DNA of 64,000 nt, taken from positions 4,650,001 through 4,714,000 of the forward strand of contig JARUPY010000387.1 in the NCBI GenBank assembly GCA_029817715.1, in the 5' to 3' direction. Position 1 is the first letter of the stretch. The number at the start of each line of letters is the position of its first letter. Below, piece after piece: positions 24,306 to 34,549 of the stretch. Under the pieces are notes generated by a model, which saw only the letters and a program-made list of their open reading frames with translations, was not told the DNA's origin and ran no database searches. The DNA comes from Melastoma dodecandrum. Its lineage: Eukaryota; Streptophyta; Magnoliopsida; Myrtales; Melastomataceae. The position numbers were made by a program, and so were the translations under genes.

Positions 24306-24442
24306 GGCCTAGAAAAGATTTCAAAAGGGGTTATGACCCACATAGAAGGGAGTTTGTTCAGGTTGATAATCGCCTGCAACCCCTCGAAAGTTCACGCTTT
24401 ATCCGCGTAACTGTCCTTCCAAATATAGGGACATGGCAGAAA

Positions 24443-25006
24443 GTGGACACGGGAACGCAGCCTCAGATATCCATCGAGAAAACTACGAAACGCAGAGAAA
24501 GAAGGGCGCGACGTGCTGCAGAGAAACATGCTAAGCTAGCAGTCCCTGATGCTCAAAAAAACAAGGAGCCGAGCGAAAGTGATTTCGCATCCAATTCAAT
24601 GAGCGACTACAATCCACTTCAATCCGGGACTCATCCCGAGGCGAATGAAGTACCCTGTAATGCCCTCATGCTACCGGCTAAGTTTGCCAAGAAGGAAGAC
24701 GGTCAACCGAAAGGTAAGCTAGTTCTATCCTCCAAATCCAATATTCCATATAGTTGGTTTACAGAGCCCTTTATGGCGATGCGGAAACACATGTTTCCCC
24801 TCCATATTCGAGCGGCAATCAATAATATGGTGATATGCCGAGTCCTCGTTGATAACGGGGCGACCATCAACCTACTACCCCTTGAAGCCTACAAAAGTTT
24901 AGAGGATGACATAGCTGAGCTTGGACAAACTGACGTAAGAGTCAGTGGGTTCAATGGAATTACCATTTCTTGTTTGGGAGTAGTTTTTGTTATACTCCGA
25001 GTATGA
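24443..25006 (+). pseudogene. Retrotransposon aspartic protease region
   Basis: An open frame of 187 residues with CRVLVDNGATINLLPLEAYK, the catalytic region of retroviral-type aspartic proteases; the active-site motif reads D-N-G-A instead of the usual D-T/S-G-A. The downstream part is cut by a stop at 25006, and a frame change follows (the expected FNALLGRDWLH appears in another frame at about 25050-25085). No gag precedes it. Confidence 0.8.
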
Positions 25007-25803
25007 ACGCATGAAAAGAAAACGGTTTTCTTTGTTATAGACATAAAGCCCTCCTTTAATGCCCTGCTTGGGAGGGATTGGCTCCATAAAACAGGCGTCA
25101 GACCCTCTACTCTTCACCAAGAACTTCTACTGTAGGGAAAACACGGTTTAGAAGTTGTTTCTGGGGAAGTGAATGAGAAATCTAACATACCTTATGTCGG
25201 CGCAGGAGTAGTTAAACAGGTGAAGGACATGACCTTAAAGCAGAGATATGCTATGAGAGAACCAAACGTTGGCCCTATAAGTGACACAGGCTACGAATTC
25301 CTGGTCTCGTACGACGGACCACCCGTGGCGCCGCCTCAAAATCTAATTATCCTGACAGGATGGGGCGATGAGTTACAACTTGAAGCCAAGCAAAATCTCA
25401 CTCCACTGGAGAAAGATATGCATGAAGCTGGGATGGGATGACAACAACACTCAGCAAACTGAAATAGACCTAGAGCCCGAAAGACTCTTCAACCCGTCCT
25501 CATCCAATGGAGAGCGAACAAATCGATCCAGTAGCTGATGTCCTAGAAAGATTAGCTAAATATATGACATCTAGAATAAATGAGACTCGATGTAACTCTT
25601 CTCCTCCAGCATGCCAGGACATGCTAAGTATTTATTCAAATAATAAAGAAGTCCCTAATACTTCTGTCACACCTTGTGATCCGTTGAAAGAAATAAACTT
25701 GGGAACGACTGTCCCCACGTATTACAAATCTCAGTTCGCTCATGAACGAAATAGAGGCGCGTAGTATAAGCGAAGTCATTCACACTTATAAGGACTGCTT
25801 CGC

Positions 25804-26514
25804 TTGGAGTACACCGAGATGCCAGGTCTCAAACGAGATTTAGTCGACCATCGACTCCCAGCATACAAAAACATCAAACCTGTGAAACAAACCCCGTGGA
25901 GGATGTCGCAAGAAGTAGCCCAAATGGTCTATGCTGAGATTAAGAAATTGTTCAAAGTCGGATACATAAGAACGGCTAAATACGTTAACTGGATCTCCAA
26001 CATATTGTCGGTCGTCAAGAAAAATGGAAAGATCAGAGTCTGCATAGACTTCCGTGATCTGAACAAAGCAATACCCAAAGGCGAATACCCCATGCCTGTC
26101 GCTGATGATCTCATAGACAAATCGGCAGGACACGAGCTAATGTCCTTTATGGACGGGTATTTTGGGTATAACCAAATTTCCATCGCTGAGGAAGACGTTC
26201 AAAAAACTGCATTACGATGCCCAATAGGAATATTTGAATGGGTAGTAATGCCTTTCGGGTTAAAGAATGCAGAAGCCACCTACCAGAGAGCGATGAACTT
26301 AATCTTCACTTCACTGATAGGAAAGACAGTTGAGGTCTATATAGATGATATTGTGGTGAAATCTAAAAAGAGACAGTACCATCCTTCTCATTTAAGCGAA
26401 GCATTTAAAAAGATGCGAAAGCACAGCCTCAAACTCAATCCACTAAAATGTGCCTTTGGAGTGCCAAAGGGGCAGTTCCTTGGTTGTCTTGTACACCAAC
26501 GAGAATCGAAGTAG
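25804..26514 (+). pseudogene. Retrotransposon reverse transcriptase
   Basis: An open frame of 236 residues with the expected RT order: KQTPWRMSQEVAQMV, VKKNGKIRVCIDFRDLN, the MPFGLKNAEATYQRAMN block and the YIDD catalytic centre. It stops at 26514 just after FGVPKGQFLG, and the connection region follows in another frame (26520-26640) with stops. The polymerase core itself looks intact; the polyprotein is not. Confidence 0.88.
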
Positions 26515-26744
26515 ACCCTTTGAAGACCCGCGCCATTCAAAATCTTCTAGCTCTATAGAGCAAGAAGGAACTTCAAGCCTTCCTCGACAGGGCAAATTAT
26601 ATCCGCCGGCTTATAGGCAATGTCGCATCTAAGACAAGTGCCTTCTCGACAATCCTCAGAGGAAAATAGAAGAGACAGATAAACTGGACATCATAACATG
26701 AGCGAGCGTTCGAGAATTTAAAAGATTATCTAGTCAACCCGCCT

Positions 26745-27748
26745 GTGTTAGCGCCACCAAGCGCAGACCAACCGTACATTCTATACGTAACAGCATCCCA
26801 GTCCACTATTAGATCAATGCTAGTACAAGAACACGAGGGAGTTGAAAGGGCGATTTACTATATGTCGCGCCTACTCACAGAAATAGAGCAAATGTACACC
26901 TCAACAGAAAAGATATGCTTGGCGGTATATTACTCAATAACGAAACTAAGACACTATATCAGGTCTAACGATGTGTAGGTCGTCTCCAACACCCCGGTTA
27001 CCAAAGTGTTCTTTAACAATCCCTTACTTACGGGAAGGATAGGCAAGTGGAGCCTAGTGCTGTCGGCCTATAATCTCTATCCTAAAATACAAACCTTAGT
27101 CATAGGCTATGCTTTGGCCGAATTCATAACTCATTATGGTGAAGGCAATCTTGATTCCACACTCGAGGAAGATCACCCGAACAAAGGACGGATCGTTTGG
27201 TTCGATGGTTCCTCTGACAAATTCGGAGCTGGCGTGGGCGTCTTTATTGAGACGAAACTAGAGTGCCTTGTCACATCAACGGGAAAGTCACTAACAATGA
27301 GGTAGAATATGAAACCTTGATTTTAGCCTTGCAGCTGGCGCTAGACTGGAGGATGGAGACCGTAAAAATATGCGGTGCCTCCCAACTAGTAATTCAACAA
27401 CTCCTTGACTAGAGTGAGTATCACGCACCCAATCTTGGTAAATACCTGCACAACGCAAAGGAACTCTTCGCAAAGTTACATAAAGTCGAAGTAGTCCATG
27501 TAAAAAGAGATGATAACCAGGAGGCTAACCACTTAGCACAGTGTGCTTCCGGGTTGATTAGTGACTTGGAGACATCCAAGAGCAAAGCGACGTTGTTTGT
27601 AAGCAAACGACTAGAGTTTCACAATGATGGTGAGGAGAAAACTAAAAAGGTCCACACCGCCGACTTGTTTGAACAGAAAGAGGACTGGCTAGAACCAATA
27701 CGACAATTCCTCAAAGATACCGATACAAAAGTTGGAATGAGAATTTGA
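26745..27748 (+). pseudogene. Two successive RNase H domains (Ty3-type, then archaeal-type)
   Basis: First domain, 26745-26978: YILYVTASQSTIRSMLVQE, then AIYYMSRLLTEIEQMYTSTE, the usual Ty3 RNase H after RT. Second domain, from about 27180: IVWFDGSSDKFGAGVGVFI, EYETLILALQLALDW, then VVHVKRDDNQEANHLAQCAS. The second is the additional RNase H of Tat elements. Stops at about 26976, 27303 and 27409 plus frame changes break both domains. Confidence 0.82.
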
Positions 27749-27819
27749 GTGATCGCTAGACACTATGTACTCCTCGACAACACTCTTTATAGAAAAACCA
27801 ACTAAAGCGTGCTTTTGAG

Positions 27820-28774
27820 GTGCTCGATCTAGATGAAGCCATCCCAATCATGATGGAAACACATGAGGGATTGTGCAGAGCACATCAAGCAGGAATTAAA
27901 ATGAGCACACGGTTTCTACTGTCCGTCATTGGTCAAGAATTGCATTGAGATGGCTCGCGCCAGTTAGGCTTGCCAACAATGTGGGCCAGTGAAGCTAACC
28001 CCCGCAACGGCTATGAACATTGTAATAAAACTGTGGCCTTTCAGGATATGGACGTTAGACATCAAAGGAGAAATCCATCTTCACTCAACCAGAGGAGACG
28101 CTTATATACTTGTTGCCACTGATTATTTCACCAAATGGGTCGAGGCGACAGCGTATAAGTTAATTAACCTGAAGGACATGATCCAGTTCATTAAAGACTT
28201 CATTATCTATCGATATGGAGTACCGGAAAGCATTGTCGTGGATAATGCAAGGGTGTTCAACGGCGAACTTATAAACGAATTTGCCGAAGATTTTGGGTTT
28301 AAAGTGCTCAACTCAACCCCATACTATGTTCAATCAAATGGGTAAGCGGAAGCCTCTAACAAGCTCATCAAACGAGTGATACAGTTGATGATTGGAGATA
28401 ACCCACGAACGTGGCATACTCTGCTCCAAGAGGCGTTGTGGGCGCTCCGTGTTACAAAAAAAGAAAGCATTGGCGTCACCCCGTTTAGCCTCGTCTACGG
28501 CCACGATGCGATGCTCCCAATAGAGGTGCGGTACCAATCGCTTAGATTCCTCAAACATTTGAGATAATATGAAGGGTATGATGATGACATGCATGTCGAA
28601 CTAGGAAACCTGAAAACCACCAGGATCAACGTGCTGAACCATCCAGAAGCTCATAAAAGGAATGTCGCCCGCTACTATAACAAGAAAGTAGTTCCTCAAT
28701 CATTTAGCGTGGGCGATCTAGTATGGAAGTTACGATTACCAGAAGGAGTCCGTGACAACTTTCAAGGAAAATGA
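27820..28774 (+). pseudogene. Retrotransposon integrase
   Basis: The zinc-binding HHCC part is visible in pieces (ETHEGLCRAHQAG, then CQQCGPVK). The catalytic core has WTLDIKGEIH, YFTKWVEA, VVDNARVFN and the ASNKLIKRVIQ region, so the D-D-E residues can still be seen. The C-terminal part ends with FSVGDLVWKLRLPEG. Stops occur at 27945, 27967, 28345, 28564 and 28771. Confidence 0.85.
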
Positions 28775-28974
28775 ACTCCAAACTAGGAAGGCCCCTTCCG
28801 GCTAGTTGAGTCCCATCTTAGGGACTCATATCGCCTAGGGGGGCTTGATGGGTCACTACATGACCTTAAGATTAATGGCAGAAAGAGTATAGGCCGACGA
28901 TGTGGGAAGGACATAAAGGTGTCATTTCAAAACGTTTTCCCATCCTGTGGGGACAAATACAAACGTAAAAAAAG

Positions 28975-31727
28975 TCAGATATGAGGCAAGGAATACAACA
29001 TGAGTTTCAGCCGATCCTTCACGCCAGCTACCATGATTTCCTTCGCCTCAAAATCAAGGGCCTTGCCCCAATCCCTCTCATACGCTGCCTTGGTATGGTC
29101 AAGGGCGGCACGCCCAGTCTCTTCATTTGCACGGGCGACAACCAAACTTGGGCCGATCGCAGCAAGGTCCGCAGATGTAGCGTCCAACTCCTCCTAGAGA
29201 CGCTGCATGGCAACTTCTAACTCCTCCCTTCGCTTCAGAAGGGCGGCCTCCTATCCAGAAAGCTCGGCTATCAGAGCAGAAGACGGAGGAGGTTGCGATA
29301 GGGCAGTCTCCCTCTTTTTCTGCTCCGCTTTTAGCACAAGAGCCTCGCGCCGCTCTTCCCACGAGTACCAGAAAGATCGCCGAAGGAGAGTGATCAGAGT
29401 CTTCAACTCTGACGAACCAGCATCCGCTCGTTCAATCTCGCCGACTACGGACAGTAGCTTGGCAAAATCTTCCTCAGTAGCAACCCTTCGTTCGAGAAGG
29501 ACAATGGAAGAAGCGAGGAAGGAGTGTACAGGCTGTCGCAAAGGCACATGATTTAGATGCAAAGTCAAAGAAAAGACAAACGAATGTTTTCTTAAGACAC
29601 TCACCAAGGTTGCTTGCGCCTGTGAACCTTGGGGGCTTCCAGCGTCTCGTCTAGGGGGGCTCCTATTAATTAACCCTCATGTGTTTCCCTTGCATCGCCT
29701 GAGGGTAGCTCCGCTATCTGGCCCGGGGAGGTCTCAATTGCCTGACCCCGGAAGACTTCCGCCGCTTTGCCTGACAACTCCTGGGCAGCGGTGACACTGT
29801 TGGAAGAGGCCTCAGCCTCGAGATTCGAAGGAGGCATGGCCTCACGCACTGCTTCGCTGGGGGCTCCATTGACTCTGGCTAAACGGGCTGGCGACAGTCG
29901 CCTAACAACGAAGAAAGAGTGATATCATCCGGGTTATCATCGACGTTGATGGGGTCAGAAGGGATGACACCTTGCTAAAAGGAAAAGACGTCAAACTCAA
30001 AGTTCCCATCAAAGAGTAGACAGTATGCTACAAACAATACATGTCACATTCCTAGACAGCGCCTGCTCAACGGGACGATCAGAATGAGCTGGTCCATGCG
30101 ACGCTTTCCTCTTCAACTGGGCTCCTTGTGATGATGAGCCCACGGGGGAGGATCTCGCTATCTTAACACCTGCTGCAAATGAAAACCCGGTTAACAACCT
30201 AGATACCAATTCAGTAGAGGTCAAGTTGACCAAACATACCCGAAGGGAGTGAGCTATCACCCGATGGCCACTTCCTTGAAGAGGCTTCGCCCGAAACAAC
30301 AAGTGCTAAAGGAGCGGACACCTTCTCCTCCTCAATCAACCTTTTCAACTGAAAGGTGGTCTCCAATTGCTTCCAGACTTCGTGCCAGGTCATGGAGAAA
30401 GATGCAGTTCAACCGCCCCAAAGTGTAGGCTCAGTCTCAGTCGAGCCATGACGTGGCTCCCAGGTCTGTTTAGCCACCCCCGACTCCATAGGAAACGAAG
30501 TACGCTTATCCAGGGGTTGGTCATTATACTCGAAGAACGGGACAGCTAAAGATTGGGCAAAGCCCAACTGACAGACGCAAAGTTGAGGGTTGTACACCTC
30601 GAAAATCAGCCCTTCAAAATCTACACCCACCAATTCCCTGGTGCAGAAAGCCGGGAGGAAGCATTTGACTGTCTCCAAGCACGGCTATTCCCATTCCTCA
30701 GGAAAAGGGCGCCAGGAAACTACTGCCTCCGCACCGCTGCATCCGTTTGCTAGGGCTTGGATGCAACTAACAGTGCTGGAGGTACCCCAGTACTGAGACG
30801 AACCCGCTGCGATGACCCCATCCTGGGTGAGCATGGGTTTAGAGTAACTAGTGAACCCAAGGAAGTAAAGAACGATCCATAAGTATAATAGCCACAGAGG
30901 GCCATCCGTCGTACAACTAGGGAAGTCAGCTGGCTTGGCGGTCGCCTGATAAATGCTGCAGTATAGCAGACATAAAAGGAAGGGAGCGAAGGCCACATGC
31001 TCAGGTTTGTCAACATTGGCAGCATCAACGAGGCTGGTGGCCACTCCAACCATGAACGTACCAGGACTTTTTCCTCCTGGGGTCCCCACTTATCATCCTT
31101 GAGATGATCTGCAGCGACCTTGCTGACCCTCTCTGAAGAGTTGAACTTCAGGTCGCTGCGCCCGCTGTCAAAGCCAGGGGGGCTTCAGACAGACTGCAGC
31201 TAGTCAAGAAGGCGATATCCTCCAAGGTGCCAACATCTGTCCGCTTGGAAAATAAAAGCAATTGACAACCGGATTCCAAAACGAAAGGAACCCAATAACC
31301 ACGGAGAGGTTGGGCCCGACGGGGCAATGGGAAAATTCGATCAACGCCTTGATCCCCATCGCTTCCCACGCAGCGCATTTCTTCTCCATCTACTTGAAAA
31401 CCCAATCCTAAACGGATCTGTTCTGAGGAGAAGGAAAACATCGGAGGTTCGCTCGAATGGATGACCCCCATCCCGATGGCTTGAAACGACGACGAAACAC
31501 AACATGCAGCCTGCTGGTGTAAAGGAATAAGTCGGACGAGTTGAGGAAGATCGGACCAAGGGTTTGTTGGCCCGACATAGCAGTACCAAAGTCCGATTGC
31601 GCCGTGTGAACGGTTGAAACGTGAGCCTGCCAAAACTTGGTGAAAGCATGTTGAAACTTGGCATCGTCGAACCATCTAGATGGACCGGAGGCTCGAAAAA
31701 CGATGAGGAAGAGCTATCAGAGGCCAT
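28975..31727 (-). pseudogene. Reverse-strand extra ORF (aORF) between pol and 3' LTR
   Basis: Opposite to pol, a broken coding unit starts at the ATG at 31727 (MASDSSSSSFFEPPVHLDGS) and ends at 28975 (LKLMLYSLPHI). Its last third (29607-28975) is rich in Ala, Glu, Leu, Arg and Lys and looks like a coiled coil (REALVLKAEQKKRETAL, KRREELEVAMQRL, ARANEETGRAALDHTKAAY). Stops and frame changes occur throughout, some perhaps removed introns. On its strand TATAAAG lies about 100 bases upstream of the ATG (31822-31828). Antisense ORFs at this place are known in Tat elements; the product's function is unknown. I do not recognise the protein. Confidence 0.65.
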
Positions 31728-32889
31728 GAGAATCGGAAGAACGAGGGTTTCTAAGAATCCGAGAAGGCAAGAAAGAGAAGGGTTTTTGTGTGCGTGAGTG
31801 GGAAATCCTGACCTTCAAAAACTTTATAACCCCAGAAACCGACAAAGGTAGGCCCAAAAAGGAACGTCGCTTGACGACCGAGGCCCAACACAAACGTCAC
31901 CTCGATTATGGGGCGGGCGACATCCAAAGCATCACTTCGCTTGGAAACTGATGACGATTCAATTGTCATAAGTGAATAAGCGAAAATGTTCATAATAAAT
32001 AGACATTTATTCTCATTCAAATCCAAACGTTACAAGGGTTTATTTGATAGTAAGTGTACACGAAATAAAAAAATATATAATAATCCAGTAGACGACGTTT
32101 CCGTTCATCAGAAAATGACTCTATTGGAAGTTTTACAAGCGTTCTACAAGGGTTTATCCACAGATCCCAACACACCCGGTTCCTCCCTCAGATGAAGGAG
32201 ATCCGTAGTTGCAAAGAGAAATCACCTCCCATCGATAAAAGCGTCTGGAAACCCTGACTTTGAGGATGCCAGACGGGATCTCATGCGGTACCATGGAGGT
32301 GAAGGCTTAATGCCTGGTCGGATCTCCCAGAGACCGTGAGGTTGGAAAATTAGGGATGGGACAATGACTTCTACCTCATAGGCCCCCGGCAGATCAGATC
32401 GTGTTGCGGCACCGGGAAGGCCAGTTTAGTGAGGTACCAACTAGACGACATCCGCGACACAACGCCGAAGGCTTGTGCAGGCTCTCTTCCCTTCCAAAAG
32501 GAAGAAAGTCGAGGAGTTAGAGACCACCCTCATAAGGTGATGGGTATAGGCTCCCAAACAAGCTAAGGTGATGGGCATAAGCTCCGGGTGAAACACCAAA
32601 CGAAAGACAGGAACCTCATGACTTATCTATTTCCAAAGGACGATGGTTTGTGCATCAGAAGATGATCTGAGCCCTACAATTTATAGCGAAGTCGTGAGGG
32701 GTAAAAGGACTTTGACGGGAGATATTATGACAGAGATTTCGGGGATCGCAACAGTTGTCCTGGAGATCTCAACCGATACGATTCGGAGATATCGACGGTC
32801 AAGGTCATTACTCATCTGCACACGTTACCAAGGCTGTAGGGGAAAGATTAATTAGTCTTTTTCAAAGCGAGACAGATTACTCAGTCTGC
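31728..32889. other. Element-internal spacer before the 3' LTR
   Basis: This stretch includes the presumed upstream region of the antisense ORF and then non-coding sequence with short open frames only (for example 31986-32195 and 32643-32855), none recognisable. Confidence 0.5.
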
Positions 32890-32906
32890 CTTGAGGGGGG
32901 CTTATA
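32890..32906 (+). other. Polypurine tract before the 3' LTR
   Basis: TTGAGGGGGGCTTATA lies directly before the TGTTTAGC of the 3' LTR, the position expected for the second-strand primer. Confidence 0.6.
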
Positions 32907-33316
32907 TGTTTAGCAACATAAATTCTGGGCCACAGATCTCAGCCCAATCTGTGGATCGACGGTCCAGAACAAAGGTCCAATAAAGGAAAATCCAGGAAGG
33001 AGGTGTCCACGGATACACACCAGGCGAAGGCATGCTAGGCGAAGGGATCACCAAGCGATGGGATTACCAGGCGACAATAGGTCGGCGAAGTGACAAGCGA
33101 CAGCCAGACTAGATGAGCGATGAAACTCTACGGCGAAGGCCAATGAGCGACACAGTCGATCAGTCAACTATTACGGAAGGCTCGAGAAGATCTCGGGATC
33201 TGGAAGGAGATTGTTGCCAATTTTGCTCATATGGAGAGGAGATATTCCATGGAAGACTGGCAGCAAAAGAAACGTAATATATGTGCAATACATAGTTACC
33301 GTATATACGTAGGTCT

Positions 33317-33861
33317 TAGGGGTGAGCATTCGGTATTCCAAATACCAACCGAACCGAATACCGAACTTCCAAATACCGAAGTTTCAAAATTTTATCCTCC
33401 AAATACCGAACCGAACTCCAATCTTCCAAATACCGAAATACCGAAATTTATTTCGGTATTACGGTTCGGTATTTGGATATTCCAAAATTTTATTGGGCCG
33501 AATAAATAGCCCATAAATTTTTTAGAGAAAGATTTCATAAAGAGAAAAAAAAAGAGGAATTTGGGGGTTAGGGAGGCTCGAACTCTCGACCTCATGAGAA
33601 CAAAGCTATGAGACCTACGCGCTAGCCAACTACGCCAACACTTCTTTCTTGTTTTCTCATCATTATTAAAAAATAAATTAAATTTCGGTAATTTGGAATA
33701 CCGAAATTTAAAAACAAAATACCAAATACCGAACCAAATTCAAATTTCAATCGAAATATAAAACCGAACCAAATACCAAATACCGAATACCGAATTCCAA
33801 ATACCGAAATGACGAAAAATCGGTTCGGTATTTGGCATTCCGAACTTTTTGCTCACCCCTA
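33317..33861. mobile_element. hAT-like MITE inserted in the 3' LTR
   Basis: Terminal inverted repeats TAGGGGTGAGCA at both ends enclose 545 bases. The target-site duplication GTAGGTCT (33309-33316 and 33862-33869) is 8 bases, the length typical of hAT elements. The sister LTR at 23289-23296 has this site once and uninterrupted, so the insertion is directly shown. The interior is rich in imperfect 'AATACCGAA' and 'TTCGGTATT' words. No transposase is encoded. Confidence 0.9.
33563..33644 (-). pseudogene. tRNA-Met relic inside the MITE
   Basis: On the minus strand the segment reads like a plant elongator tRNA-Met gene with an intron. It has an A box (TGGCGTAGTTGGCTAGCGCG), the anticodon loop CTCATAG with CAT, a short intron-like insert, and a T arm with GAGAGTTCGAGCC. 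The acceptor-stem halves no longer pair (GAAGTGT against TAACCCC) and the T stem has mismatches, so it is a relic. Confidence 0.7.
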
Positions 33862-34030
33862 GTAGGTCTAGCTTAGTATAAATAGTTGTTCTTAGGCATT
33901 GTACACAATAACACATCTCTACAGACGGACATATATTGTCATATTTTATCTTTTCAAGCATTTCAGCATTCAAGCTCTCTTCGTGCTCCTGCGTTCTTGC
34001 TCACTCTCGAAGGTATCGTCGATGGTATCC

Positions 34031-34549
34031 GTAAGTGCTTCCGTTTAAGGCTGCACATCCGCTGTCTTCCCCATCTTCTGGTGAAGTTCATTTCATACGG
34101 CGACCACATATTTCAACGAATCCTCCAGCACCAGTTACCCGCAGTGCCAGAGATTTCCGATATTTGGATTCGGCTTGTCCGCGGTCACTTCCGGAGCGAG
34201 CACATTCGTAAGTGCTTCCGCTTAAAGCTGCCCATCCGCTGTCTTCCCCCCTCTTCTTTCATTTCATACGGCGACCACACATTTCAACGAATCCTCCGGC
34301 ACCAGTTGCCCGTAGTGCCAGAGATTTCCGACGTGTTTGGATTCGGCTTGTCCGTGGTCACTTCCGGAGCGAGCACATCTGTAAGTGCTTCCACTTAAGG
34401 CTGCCCATCCGCTGTCTTCCCCCCTCTTCTTTCATTTCATACGACGACCACACATTTCAACGAATCTTACGGGCACCAGTTGTACGTAGTGCCAGATATT
34501 TCCGACGTATTTGGATCCGGCTTGTTCGCGATCACTTTCGAAACGAACA
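34031..34549 (+). repeat. Tandem triplication (units of about 175 bases) in the 3' LTR
   Basis: Units start with GTAAGTGCTTCC at 34031, 34208 and 34381, so spacings are 177 and 173. LTR A has the unit once (about 23459-23626). The units span the 3' end of the LTR and end with variants of GCGAGCACA / CGAACA. Confidence 0.85.

Larger units (their letters stand above)
22881..34549 (+). mobile_element. Rearranged Tat-lineage Ty3 LTR retrotransposon
   Basis: The element begins with TGTTTAGCAAC (22881) and ends with a TG...CA 3' LTR (32907-34549). Inside are relics of protease, reverse transcriptase, two successive RNase H domains and integrase, then a reverse-strand extra ORF. A second (archaeal-type) RNase H and an antisense ORF between pol and the 3' LTR are known marks of the Tat lineage. 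Gag is missing: the sequence passes from a truncated third LTR copy straight to the protease region. All pol parts carry stops or frame changes, so it cannot move by itself. No target-site duplication is evident outside the two ends, in keeping with rearrangement. Confidence 0.88.
32907..34549 (+). repeat. 3' LTR (copy D) with MITE insertion and internal triplication
   Basis: The LTR starts TGTTTAGCAAC and ends AACGAACA. It matches LTR A but is longer (1643 against 746 bases) for two visible reasons: a 545-base hAT-like insertion with its 8-base duplication, and a segment of about 175 bases that is present three times. Confidence 0.85.
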
